From CAYSJU01 sp964431495 (lineage in GTDB: Bacteria > Omnitrophota > Gorgyraeia > Tantalellales > Tantalellaceae), in NCBI GenBank assembly GCA_964431495.1, contig CAYSJU010000015.1, positions 1-41,230 of the forward strand: 41,230 bases of DNA, read 5' to 3'. The notes beneath the pieces are model-generated. The model did not search any database, was not told the DNA's origin, and saw nothing but the letters and a program-made list of their open reading frames with translations. Made by a program: the position numbers and the translations under genes. Of this stretch, positions 24,401-32,048 are shown one piece after another; position 1 is the stretch's first letter, and each line of letters opens with the position of its first letter.

Positions 24401-27400
24401 TGTCACCGAACCTGCGCTTGGCCTCCCTCAGCGCAATGTTATATCCGCTTCCAACATCCACCCATGTCCCGGTCCTGCCCGTACAGAACATGTTCAAAAG
24501 GTCAATAAGCACGAACTTCTGGGGGGTTGCGTTCCCGTCCCATATCGCCTCACTGCAGGTCAACATGTTAATATTATGGTATTCCAGCAGACCCCGAGTG
24601 TTTTCGAATCTAACCTGTTTTCTCAGCAGAGGCCAGACAGAATCGTTTTTTACAATATCCTCAATCTCAAATTCTGCTTCCTCTACTGTAAAATCTCCCA
24701 AATCTCTACCGGTTCGCAAGACGGCAAGGGACTCACCATCAATATCCGCTCTGAGATTGTAGATAGCTTCTAACTGATATGGATTCAGTGAGGGGTGCTT
24801 CAATTTGTATTTCCGTTTATCCCTGTCTAAGTCTAATAATCCGACTTCCCCCAAATAGCTTAATGCTTGTCTAATCATCATTTCGGGCACACCCATTTTT
24901 TCTGCCAGATCATCAGAACTAGCCTCTCGAGCACCGAAATGGAAATGAAAGTTCTTCAGACAAACCGCCGGTGAGATCGGCACGACTTTGAGCGGGATCC
25001 AGTCGCTGGCGCCTCCTTTACCTTTTAAGAATGCTTCCAGCTCAGCAACATCCCCCCGACCCAAATCCCTTAAGGCTTCAAGATTCTCTTTACTTATTTC
25101 TAGATAAGCGTCCATATTCAAGATAAGAAAATAGTTCATGACCAGAAAAGCTATTTCATCATTTCCATCCTCGAAAAACCGTCCGTTGCTGACCCGATGG
25201 TAAACCTTTGCGCAAAATTCAAAAGGATCCTTTTGGGTCAAACCGTTTACTGTGTCCGCATATACCCAGCTGAAAAACGCGTCTGCCCTCTCTTTCCCTC
25301 CATCAACGTAAACACCGCGCAATACCCTCTCATCATCTTCCGGCTCTATTGCCGTTTCCTTTATCCATTTATCAACAATATCCTCATGCCAGCGCTTGAT
25401 AGCAACGTCCAATGTCCGTCTGTCAGCCAACGGGTTGTTCTGGGCAAAATGAAGCATATAACAAAATGTGTTATAAAAATCCCCGGTTACATCACTCCCC
25501 CTGTATTCGACCAATCCTTCCTTGCTCGGTCCGCGCAGTTCCATGAGCCTGTCTCTCTCGTCCTGGATCCCACTGTCCCTGGCTTTTTCATCTATGGTTT
25601 CCCATCCCAGTATCATTTCTACGATCCTCTTACGGACATAAGTAATTATTTCAGAAGGGATCCCATACCTGTCCATTATTTTTACGTTCTTCCCATCAAT
25701 CATCATTTCTATCCCGCATATTTCCTCTATCTGTTCGGATGTCGCGCTGTTTATGACCGGCGTTAATCTATACTTGTATGGATCACCTCTGATCCCCTTG
25801 CCTTCTTTTTCCACAAGGCCCAGCGCCTCAAGCATTTTGAGTTCCATTCTTACCGTAGTTTCGGACTTCCCGCGTATTTGCACCAATTGTTTTAGTGTCT
25901 TAGCAGCTTTTATCTGCCGCATGTCTTTGAGACAGCTGGCGATATTGCCATCTCCAGATTTTCTTTCAAATCTGCGACTGATCCCAATCTCAGGTAGGGG
26001 TTTTGATAAGAAATCAAAGGTCAGTTCTTTTTTGTCACCACGGAATCCCAGATCATGGTAGAACTTTAAGGCATCTTCATTTGCACCTAGAAGGACAAAT
26101 TTATTGTATCCATTCTCTTTTGCTATACGCATGGCCAGGATCATTAGAGCGCGCCCAACTCCTCTGAATTCCTCGGTATAAGTCCCAATAGCAGCCAGCT
26201 CAGGCCCCCCATCTTCGGTCATGATCTCATCAAGCCTGCTTTTGAGAAAACCGTATTTCATCGTATTAGCGACTACATCCGCATAGCCAAGGGTTTTACC
26301 TCCATGATGTGCCTGTATTGTAAAAACCTCACAGGTCCTGTCAGTTACAGGCGTCAAGATGAAATATATCTCCTCGTTGGTATCTTTTACTTCTGCAACG
26401 GCCAATCTCTTTCTCCATAGCTGCTTAATATATTCTCTTCTGGCATGGAGGACTCTGGCAGGTATCATGTCATCGGCCCGTCTCTCTCTCCCGAAATAAA
26501 ATTCAAAGTCGTGAAATACTGGTATATTTTGAAATGGAATAAATAATTCTTTTTCTTCAACAGGATATCGTCTTTGGGCTTCCTGATGATGGTAAAATTG
26601 AAGGGTCCTGGCTAGCTCATAGTTCCGGGCCATCCATTCACGTATTATGGGCAGGTCGCTTGTGGTATCATCCGGCGCCCTGATCATCCTGTTCTTTAGG
26701 AGTTCTTCGGTTCTTGTCCACCACAGATCCAGCTCAGTTGCCTCGTGTCTCAGGCTGTTGACCGCGGTATCTGGGTCCTTTTCAAAATAACTCTTTGTGA
26801 TCCAGAGGCGCTTCACTTCATGCGTTGAACCCGCGGTCGAAATGCCTCCCGCATGAGAGCGCTGGCCTTTTTCTTCATCGATGAACATATCTGACTCATC
26901 ACCGATAACGTGTATCTCAAAATCCTCGAATCCTTTCACTTCAACGGTTTCATGTCCCCGATCAATGAGCGCTCTGATATTCTTGTTGACCACCGGCTCA
27001 TGCTCTGAAGCGGCCAGGCCGATATCGGCTATGGTGATATCCGGAAGATCGGTGGTCTTTCGTTGATGCTTGATCTTATCCGCCTTTGTAAATACGGTAA
27101 CGTTGAAATTAGCCGGATCATGGGGAGACTGGGTTATATAGGCGTAATAATGCCTTCTTCGGTTTATAACGCATGGAACAAGAATACCGTTCTTTCTTAT
27201 GACTTCTTTTTGCGTAAAGTGGAATTTTACTGTCTGAAAAACGAGGTTATTTTCTATCCTTATCGCCCTGTCCTTACTGCTGACAAAAAAGTCATCTCTT
27301 GTAAGAAGGTCCTCTACAAGTAGGGCTTTTAAAAAACCGATGTCCTGTATTTCGCTGTTTGTCAGGGGATTGAACATGCTCTGCGTGGCAAGCGTGCTTG

Positions 27401-27542
27401 TCCCCTGCGGCTGGAGCGCAAAGGATATATCGTTAAGCAGAAATAGGCAGATTATGCCTGTTATCGTTGCCTTAATACATAACTTGTTTATTTTTGGTAA
27501 CTTATACATTGCTTTTATCCAAAGATTTAGTGTCTGCATCAT
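21498..27542 (-). CDS. Giant multidomain exported protein (GNAT, winged helix, two methyltransferases)
   Basis: A 2014-residue protein. An N-terminal hydrophobic segment (residues about 23-42, IKATITGIICLFLLNDISFA) looks like a signal peptide cleaved before LQPQG. Domains seen: an uncharacterised region with RHEATELDLWW near 265; a GNAT acetyltransferase at about 385-505 (EFRGVGRALMILAMRIAKENG, then ALKFYHDLGF); a winged helix plus extension at 534-646; another winged-helix-like region at 866-930; a class I methyltransferase at about 1022-1145 (WVDVGSG); a second, PrmC-like one at about 1535-1665 (LDLGCGTG, with NAPH where NPPY is usual); a copy of the first winged-helix block at 1707-1824; and a C-terminal domain at about 1870-2014. 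Function is unknown. ATGs at 27542, 27539 and 27509 are all possible starts, with no clear Shine-Dalgarno. Confidence 0.85.
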   Translation of the reverse strand: MMQTLNLWIKAMYKLPKINKLCIKATITGIICLFLLNDISFALQPQGTSTLATQSMFNPLTNSEIQDIGFLKALLVEDLLTRDDFFVSSKDRAIRIENNLVFQTVKFHFTQKEVIRKNGILVPCVINRRRHYYAYITQSPHDPANFNVTVFTKADKIKHQRKTTDLPDITIADIGLAASEHEPVVNKNIRALIDRGHETVEVKGFEDFEIHVIGDESDMFIDEEKGQRSHAGGISTAGSTHEVKRLWITKSYFEKDPDTAVNSLRHEATELDLWWTRTEELLKNRMIRAPDDTTSDLPIIREWMARNYELARTLQFYHHQEAQRRYPVEEKELFIPFQNIPVFHDFEFYFGRERRADDMIPARVLHARREYIKQLWRKRLAVAEVKDTNEEIYFILTPVTDRTCEVFTIQAHHGGKTLGYADVVANTMKYGFLKSRLDEIMTEDGGPELAAIGTYTEEFRGVGRALMILAMRIAKENGYNKFVLLGANEDALKFYHDLGFRGDKKELTFDFLSKPLPEIGISRRFERKSGDGNIASCLKDMRQIKAAKTLKQLVQIRGKSETTVRMELKMLEALGLVEKEGKGIRGDPYKYRLTPVINSATSEQIEEICGIEMMIDGKNVKIMDRYGIPSEIITYVRKRIVEMILGWETIDEKARDSGIQDERDRLMELRGPSKEGLVEYRGSDVTGDFYNTFCYMLHFAQNNPLADRRTLDVAIKRWHEDIVDKWIKETAIEPEDDERVLRGVYVDGGKERADAFFSWVYADTVNGLTQKDPFEFCAKVYHRVSNGRFFEDGNDEIAFLVMNYFLILNMDAYLEISKENLEALRDLGRGDVAELEAFLKGKGGASDWIPLKVVPISPAVCLKNFHFHFGAREASSDDLAEKMGVPEMMIRQALSYLGEVGLLDLDRDKRKYKLKHPSLNPYQLEAIYNLRADIDGESLAVLRTGRDLGDFTVEEAEFEIEDIVKNDSVWPLLRKQVRFENTRGLLEYHNINMLTCSEAIWDGNATPQKFVLIDLLNMFCTGRTGTWVDVGSGYNIALREAKRRFGDNIRAYGVDIVNWNKWLGRSSLIQETIKARVGNNIFDSAYDVDDFTECDAAEVRLPRGADVVTSFHMLQHTSDPLGNFLNLYNQMQDGAVLMVSISEEAARAPCFKDLFETLKDFLIEIGDDVVLGKVKNAPWGIIKDGYDAYPVLAVRKTRNIEVGTNLVASQEPIPREHYVEVKYGLKEPGIESLFVKNSGEDEKDYVAMAENDPVLARLMLEVDAQEKCLVIEEDIREESHETLEPGAMTATFWAMDVEESVKVLVDSALEESGGDIIKARDIVMKKLKDIPTENHGEIETHWWEGALCIHNDILIGRPTNKEYGPFKNHVYFFGVDTDRYTRVIRPLLGKTKPVVSGKKCDLKYDIPSAPSRFIIEEMGISSDQIYLCQSIGKFDLYSFENGKKRLLCYDSYPLILQAERESAKEEINLLQGLGDELFEDSELYSYLSRKSVLGRCLFDIFDIGHKKDIRVRWKDGLPYLTSVFTESSKFTEAFYTFVAGEVKDGKYLDLGCGTGIIAVQLAMYKGVNMDAIDINPYAVACTRGYAAHAGVGDQVRAWQSDGLSNVHEKYDAIFFNAPHVQAKRRSYDIAYEDIGGKLLEAVFKDLRKNLKEDGSLYIMINPGAPVDELAKEYGLTYEEVHSPRGLDAVIYRVRIRYTVGGMGKGSVGECLKELYKLGDRSGKEYVDVRQLAGARGRSETTVRMELKMLDTLGLLVKAGKGVKGDPYKYRLAPTIGGLTFEQIERICEVRIDLNGKNVRILDRYEIPSDMIPHVQTRIFEAIQGIIHEENMDLTPAIPERKILWHIVANELIPDLQQNMGLVTNINQMSRRTDSREKIRIVYEGENLEDVVRKLIQDPKNIVHVILNNETQVDRMPENVKMAVFKGELGNYTQLEGMLAVSRVLDIEDRELRNSKLRYLYKMLTGVAFHGEIPDTDDPKELAMAIIFTLPKATILDHQELQDLNSNLIRLLQSA

Positions 27543-27589
27543 AATAATTTATTAAGAATACTTAATACAATGATATAATAAGTTTTTAA

Positions 27590-27618
27590 ATTATAGCATA
27601 TTTATATTGTTATGTCAA
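27590..27618 (-). promoter_or_regulatory. Promoter of the giant gene
   Basis: On the minus strand TTGACA (27613-27618), 17 bp and TATAAT (27590-27595) match the sigma-70 consensus in every base. The start is expected near 27583, giving a leader of about 40 nt. Confidence 0.9.
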
Positions 27619-27760
27619 TAAAAATCTATATGGTTGATATTCGCGCCGTTTGGAGATTTGTGAGGCCAAGTGTCCCCTTTTCTGAGATTAAACCTGTCCC
27701 CGGACATTGGGGGCAAGTTGACCGTTGATTTTGTGAACGGCACAAAATCTCATCTGACTT

Positions 27761-27789
27761 TTGACAAATACTTTATTACCAGCTATACT
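27761..27789 (+). promoter_or_regulatory. Promoter of the histidine kinase gene
   Basis: TTGACA (27761-27766), a 17-bp spacer and TATACT (27784-27789). The transcript start is near 27796, about 18 nt before the ATG. The 140 bp between this and the giant-gene promoter hold only short TGTCCCC repeats. Confidence 0.8.
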
Positions 27790-27813
27790 TTGAAAAAGAA
27801 ATAAGGAGTGTAA

Positions 27814-28788
27814 ATGCCTGCCAGAAATAAAGAAGGAAAAAAAGAGAAAAATTTCACCTTCAGAAGTATACAGCAAAGATTCCTCAATGCTTTCGCATTG
27901 ATGTCTATCATACCGCTCTTGATCTTTCTTTACATCCTCGTCGCGGAATTGTTCACGTTCAGCGTGCTCGTCGGCGTGGTAGGGCTTCTTTTTTCCATTA
28001 CGATCTTTCTGGCCATAATCGGTTACCTTTTGTCCTATGACATATTTACGGACATAATGATCCAATTTGAAAAATTAAAACAGCGTGATAAAGCCAAGTC
28101 GGACTTTCTCGCCATTGTATCACACGATCTAAAAAGTCCGATACTTGTAATAAAGACCCGGCTTCAATTAATATCGACCGGGGCGTACGGCCCGGTCAAC
28201 AAAGAACAGAAAGAAATACTTACGCTTTGCCAGGAGGTAAGCGGACGGATGAACGATCTTACCACGAGCCTCTTAAAAATGCATCGGGTTGAAATAAACG
28301 GTATGGTCATGCGCAGAAAACTCTGTAATCTCAACTTTTTAGTGGAAAAACAAACAAGAGAATTTGAACCCAGTATCCGCCAGAAAGTGATAAAGGTCAA
28401 AAAACAGGTGCTTTGCGATAATTTTGATTTCTGGGCTGACGAAAATAAGATACAGCAGGTAATAAACAACCTTTTATCCAATGCCGTTAAATTCACGCCG
28501 GAAAACGGAATTATAACCCTGATCATCTCCAGGGCCGATGACAATATGCGTCTCGAAATTCATAATACCGGCCCGCATATCCCGTCAGACAAGCTTGAAA
28601 CTATCTTTGATAAATATAAGAAGCTTGATTCCTCAAAGAAAGGTTTCGGACTCGGACTTGCTATTACAAAGAATATAGTCGATATGCATAAAGGGCATAT
28701 AGATGTTGAAAGCGATCCTCAAACAGGCACCAAGTTCATGGTAAGCCTGCCATGCGACCTGAGAAAAGGAAGAAAAAGACAACAATAA
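27814..28788 (+). CDS. Membrane sensor histidine kinase (orphan)
   Basis: A 324-residue kinase. Two membrane helices (about 27-48 and 50-74) with almost no periplasmic loop are followed by HisKA with the phosphorylated histidine H104 in VSHDLKSP. The ATPase domain has the N box INNLLSNAVKFTP near 217-229, G1 as HNTGPHIP (N251 in place of the more common aspartate, a variant seen in other kinases), F box IFDKYKKLD and G2 GFGLGLAI at 277-284. There is no separate sensor domain, so it may sense membrane state or a partner. Shine-Dalgarno AAGGAGTG. No response regulator is in the window. Confidence 0.93.
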   Translation: MPARNKEGKKEKNFTFRSIQQRFLNAFALMSIIPLLIFLYILVAELFTFSVLVGVVGLLFSITIFLAIIGYLLSYDIFTDIMIQFEKLKQRDKAKSDFLAIVSHDLKSPILVIKTRLQLISTGAYGPVNKEQKEILTLCQEVSGRMNDLTTSLLKMHRVEINGMVMRRKLCNLNFLVEKQTREFEPSIRQKVIKVKKQVLCDNFDFWADENKIQQVINNLLSNAVKFTPENGIITLIISRADDNMRLEIHNTGPHIPSDKLETIFDKYKKLDSSKKGFGLGLAITKNIVDMHKGHIDVESDPQTGTKFMVSLPCDLRKGRKRQQ

Positions 28789-28806
28789 GATCGGGCCATC
28801 CGCATA

Positions 28807-29814
28807 CTACTTTTTGAAAGCTATATTGAGTATATTCTTCAAAAGTTTATCGTAACTCAGCCCTGCCTTCTCGGCGGCTTCAGCGAACTCGTCACCCATG
28901 GCTAACTCTGGATTAGCGTTTGCCTCAAGGATGAAAACCTCTCCTTCAGGGGTCAATCGCAGGTCAAATCTTCCATAACTGTCGATCATCAGCGCCCTGT
29001 ACGCTCTCTTGCAGACATGCAATATCTTCTCCGGTATCCCTGTCGGAAGTCGGCCCGCGAACTCGTTCTTTATCCCCCATCTCTTCCTGTATTTCCCGTC
29101 CCATTTGGCCTTATAAGTAGCCAGTTTCGGTTCATCGTCCGGGACCTGGGTGAACTTCATCTCCCGTATCGGAAATGTCCGCAGTCTTTTATTGCCGAGA
29201 ACACTGACATACAGTTCCCTGCCGTCAATATACTCTTCGGCTATCGCGGCCATATCAAACCGTTCATGAATGAACTGGACCCTCTCCCTCAGATCCTTTT
29301 CGTTCTCCACAAATGACGCCCTGGCAATGCCCATGGAAGCCTCTTCCCGCGCCGGCTTGACCATGAGAGGGAACCTGAGTTTCCTGGGATGCCAGATACG
29401 CTTTCCCTTGTGAAAAACGCGGAAACCCGGAACTTTTATCCTGTGGTACGTTAATATTTTTTTCGTAAGGCCCTTATTGTTGCATATCATAAGGCACTCG
29501 GGTCCGCAGCCAGTGTAAGGGATCTCCATGAGCTCGAGAAAGGAAGGTATGCTCTTATCCATGGAGGCTTTGCCCAAAAAGATCTCGGTCAGATTGAAAA
29601 CAACATCGGGCCTCTTCCCCGTCACCTCGTCCAGCAAAAGTTTTATATCGTCAAATATCCCGAGAGTCCTGACCTCATGTCCCATGTGTTCCAGGGTCTC
29701 GACAACAGCCGCCTCCGTGAACCAATCCTCTTTTTTGAACTCTTCGGTAAAATCCTGATCTTCCGGCGGAGTTCCCGCGCTGTCAAATATGACGAGCACC
29801 TTCAGTTTTTTCAT
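28807..29814 (-). CDS. ATP-grasp ligase, D-Ala-D-Ala ligase-like
   Basis: A 335-residue ATP-grasp enzyme. The N-terminal KKLKVLVIFDSAG and VVFNLTEIFLGKASMDKSIPSFLELMEIPYTGCG are typical of the D-Ala-D-Ala ligase fold. The lysine and acidic residues of the ATP site lie in FPLMVKPAREEASMGIA and AIAEEYIDGRELYVSVLG; the metal site is DLRLTPEGEVFILEANANPELAMGDEFAEAA. It should join a carboxylate to an amine using ATP, but the substrate need not be D-alanine. Its ATG overlaps the stop of the upstream peptidase-like gene (ATGA), so the two probably act together. Confidence 0.88.
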   Translation of the reverse strand: MKKLKVLVIFDSAGTPPEDQDFTEEFKKEDWFTEAAVVETLEHMGHEVRTLGIFDDIKLLLDEVTGKRPDVVFNLTEIFLGKASMDKSIPSFLELMEIPYTGCGPECLMICNNKGLTKKILTYHRIKVPGFRVFHKGKRIWHPRKLRFPLMVKPAREEASMGIARASFVENEKDLRERVQFIHERFDMAAIAEEYIDGRELYVSVLGNKRLRTFPIREMKFTQVPDDEPKLATYKAKWDGKYRKRWGIKNEFAGRLPTGIPEKILHVCKRAYRALMIDSYGRFDLRLTPEGEVFILEANANPELAMGDEFAEAAEKAGLSYDKLLKNILNIAFKK

Positions 29815-30836
29815 TTCTTTTCCTTGTATCTTCCCGTATAAAGATAATTCATTATCTGCGCGGTAATATAGACCGACATCTTCAGTACAGCGCCCGCCTC
29901 ATCCCGGCCCGCTTTCAACCCTAATTCCCTGCACCTGCCGATGAGCTCCTTCAATAGATCATTGATTATATATTTTTTTTCACCCGTCCATAAAGCCACG
30001 GAATCGAGGATCTCTTTCCGATGTTTTCGGATCAGCTTGAATGCCTTTTCTTTTGGTTCCCGGCTGCTGGACCTGGGAAAGATCTTTTTGAGATGGAAAT
30101 CGTGGAAATCGGGGTAATCTTCGGCGTAAAATTTTCTCCTGCGTTTGTAATGCATGCTTAAAAGGGCCTTCATGCTGGTAACATCCCAGTGTATCTCTCC
30201 ATTTGGCTTAAGCGGAGGTTTAGCAGAGACCTCTTTCATCAGGCTATCAATATATTCGAGCTTTTCCAGCGCCTTCCAGCCCTTGTATTTTTGCATCCAG
30301 TTCGATGCGGGATCAAGCCATACGGCAAAAGTCTCGGCAAAATCCTCGTCAGGATGGTACTGGGCGTACCATTCCTCCAGATGCCTGACAAACCTCTTGC
30401 TGTAAGGACGGTATTTGTACTTTTCAGGATAATCCGCTGAAAAGGATCCAAAAAGCTTTTTCCACTGTTTTCTCCTGTACAAAAAATATGCGTAATTAAT
30501 AACATGTCCCATTTCATGACGAAGGAGCCTCATGCAGGACGTCTTATCCCCGCCTTCCACTTCCAGCATCATCTTGCCCTCCAGCTTCATCAACCGTGGA
30601 TGCGCAAGATAAAAAGCTATCCCTATTACCGGTTCACCATCGGGACATAACCATTCATCGGACAGATAGCAGTGTGGACGAAAATTGATGTTCCGTTCCC
30701 CAAGTTCCCTGTAAAGCTGGTTGATACATTCCTCCAGCCAGGTACCTTTTATTTTCAGGCCCAAGTCACAGAATCGGAGTGAAAGCAACTTTTTGCGGCT
30801 TAACTTGCTGAGGTTGACCGATTTAGCCTTTTCCAT
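29811..30836 (-). CDS. Putative zinc metallopeptidase
   Basis: A 341-residue protein with an HExxH motif in LLRHEMGHVINYAYF near residue 125 and a downstream acidic helix HPDEDFAETFAVWLDP that could supply the third metal ligand. This pattern suits the putative zinc-binding metallopeptidase group. No signal peptide, so it is probably cytosolic. It is coupled by ATGA to the ATP-grasp ligase. The frame extends to a TTG at 30863, but the ATG at 30836 starts a more natural protein; no Shine-Dalgarno is obvious for either. The substrate is unknown. Confidence 0.78.
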   Translation of the reverse strand: MEKAKSVNLSKLSRKKLLSLRFCDLGLKIKGTWLEECINQLYRELGERNINFRPHCYLSDEWLCPDGEPVIGIAFYLAHPRLMKLEGKMMLEVEGGDKTSCMRLLRHEMGHVINYAYFLYRRKQWKKLFGSFSADYPEKYKYRPYSKRFVRHLEEWYAQYHPDEDFAETFAVWLDPASNWMQKYKGWKALEKLEYIDSLMKEVSAKPPLKPNGEIHWDVTSMKALLSMHYKRRRKFYAEDYPDFHDFHLKKIFPRSSSREPKEKAFKLIRKHRKEILDSVALWTGEKKYIINDLLKELIGRCRELGLKAGRDEAGAVLKMSVYITAQIMNYLYTGRYKEKK

Positions 30837-30885
30837 GGAATATATTTTACCACAAGAAGGCAAATTTGGCAGGATTTAACGCCCG

Positions 30886-31155
30886 TCAGGGGTGCTTGTC
30901 TATTTCTTCTTCCAGATCTTTTAGCTCACCTTTTTCACCGTCTATATCAAGAGACTCGACTTCAGGGTTTACTCTCGTCTTCTTTTCCTCCCAAAGGCTC
31001 CATATAAACGCGCCGATCCAGCCCGCGATCGTCCACCCGAGAAATATATTCAACGCGAGTATAGAAAACCGGTCTTTCTTGTTCATGCTATATGCCATCA
31101 TAGATGGTATAAAGTACACGACCACAATGATCAGAAGAACAACCAGTTTAATCAC
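30886..31155 (-). CDS. Superinfection immunity-family membrane protein
   Basis: An 89-residue protein with two membrane helices: VVLLIIVVVYFIPSMMAY and ILALNIFLGWTIAGWIGAFIWSLW, followed by an acidic tail. The pattern YF.P...AY and N.FLGWT..GW..A..W is the signature I know for the family named after phage T4 Imm. Family members are common in bacterial chromosomes and most have no proven phage role. It is preceded by a good Shine-Dalgarno (GGGAGGTACG). Confidence 0.82.
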   Translation of the reverse strand: MIKLVVLLIIVVVYFIPSMMAYSMNKKDRFSILALNIFLGWTIAGWIGAFIWSLWEEKKTRVNPEVESLDIDGEKGELKDLEEEIDKHP

Positions 31156-31236
31156 TTTCGTACCTCCCGTAGTATTTCCCTAAAGTTTACCCTAAACTTC
31201 CTCAATGTCAAAAAATTAGGGGTCAGGTAAAAAATC

Positions 31237-31286
31237 AGGGGTCGGGCCTATAGGAAATACATCCATAGAAAATAGGCCCGACCCCT
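31237..31286. repeat. Hairpin repeat, GGGGTCGGGCCTAT family (copy 1); likely terminator
   Basis: AGGGGTCGGGCCTAT and ATAGGCCCGACCCCT form a perfect 15-bp stem with a 20-nt loop. On the minus strand it follows the GNAT gene by 10 bp and is succeeded by a T-rich run, so it can terminate that transcript. A decayed relative is at 31998-32047. Confidence 0.75.
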
Positions 31287-31295
31287 TTAACCCTG

Positions 31296-31901
31296 CTAAG
31301 ACAGGTCTTTGCTCATTTTAAAAACTTCAATACTTTTACGTCTGCCGCTGAAAACGGAAATCCTTCGGTCAATGTTATGACCGAATCTTTCATATAACCT
31401 GATAGCTTTCCCATTATCGGTCGATACCTCTAACGCGATCCTTTTATTGCCCCTCTCTTTTGCCCTTTGTTCAACGGTCTCAAGGAGCTTTGCCCCGAGC
31501 CCGGTCCCCCTGAATTTGGGATATATCGCGATATTACTGAGATAATACTCTCTTTTGGCGATATTTCCCATTACGTTCAGCGCCTTGAGCAGATCGACCA
31601 TTCGCACAAAAATTCCCCATTTCAGATATCTCAGGACCAGGAGACTGCCCCGAATAGTTTGTTTTTGCTTCTGGATATAATCATACCCCAGGGCCATACC
31701 TGCTACTTCTCCGTTCACTTCGATAAACTGCGTATGTTCAAAACTGAAAAAGTTCTCTCTGTGTCGGAAAAGATTTTTCATGATATTTCGCACCCCGGGA
31801 CCGAAAATATGTAAAAGATACCTGCGGCCGGTAAATATGACAAGGTGGGAAAAATCCTTAGCGTCCTCGGGTTTTCCTCTTCTTATTGTAATGTTTTTCA
31901 T
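31296..31901 (-). CDS. GNAT N-acetyltransferase
   Basis: A 201-residue acetyltransferase. The acetyl-CoA binding region is YLSNIAIYPKFRGTGLGAKL near residue 130, followed by ALEVSTDNGKAIRLYERFGH. The N-terminal half is longer than in minimal GNAT proteins. Substrate unknown; protein N-terminal or small-molecule acetylation are both possible. It stands alone between two hairpin repeats. Confidence 0.9.
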   Translation of the reverse strand: MKNITIRRGKPEDAKDFSHLVIFTGRRYLLHIFGPGVRNIMKNLFRHRENFFSFEHTQFIEVNGEVAGMALGYDYIQKQKQTIRGSLLVLRYLKWGIFVRMVDLLKALNVMGNIAKREYYLSNIAIYPKFRGTGLGAKLLETVEQRAKERGNKRIALEVSTDNGKAIRLYERFGHNIDRRISVFSGRRKSIEVFKMSKDLS

Positions 31902-31997
31902 GAGCCTCTCTCAGGTGTAATATGTCGGATTAGATTTTTATTATTCTAACATTAATTGAAAAAAAAGTCAAGAAATTTAGTGAAATTAGGAAATGTA

Positions 31998-32047
31998 GGG
32001 GGCGGCCCCATAGGCAATATACATTCTTAGAAAATGGGCCTTACCCC
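31998..32047. repeat. Hairpin repeat, GGGGTCGGGCCTAT family (copy 2, degenerate)
   Basis: Aligns with 31237-31286 along its length, including the loop (CATAGGCAATATACATTCTTAGAAAATGGGCC against CTATAGGAAATACATCCATAGAAAATAGGCC), but several stem pairs are lost. It lies right after the malQ stop codon. Confidence 0.6.
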
Positions 32048-32048
32048 T

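Noticed and set aside
30886..31155. Phage-defence island around the superinfection-immunity-family gene
   Set aside because: Neighbours are housekeeping or unknown genes, and the family is common outside defence contexts.
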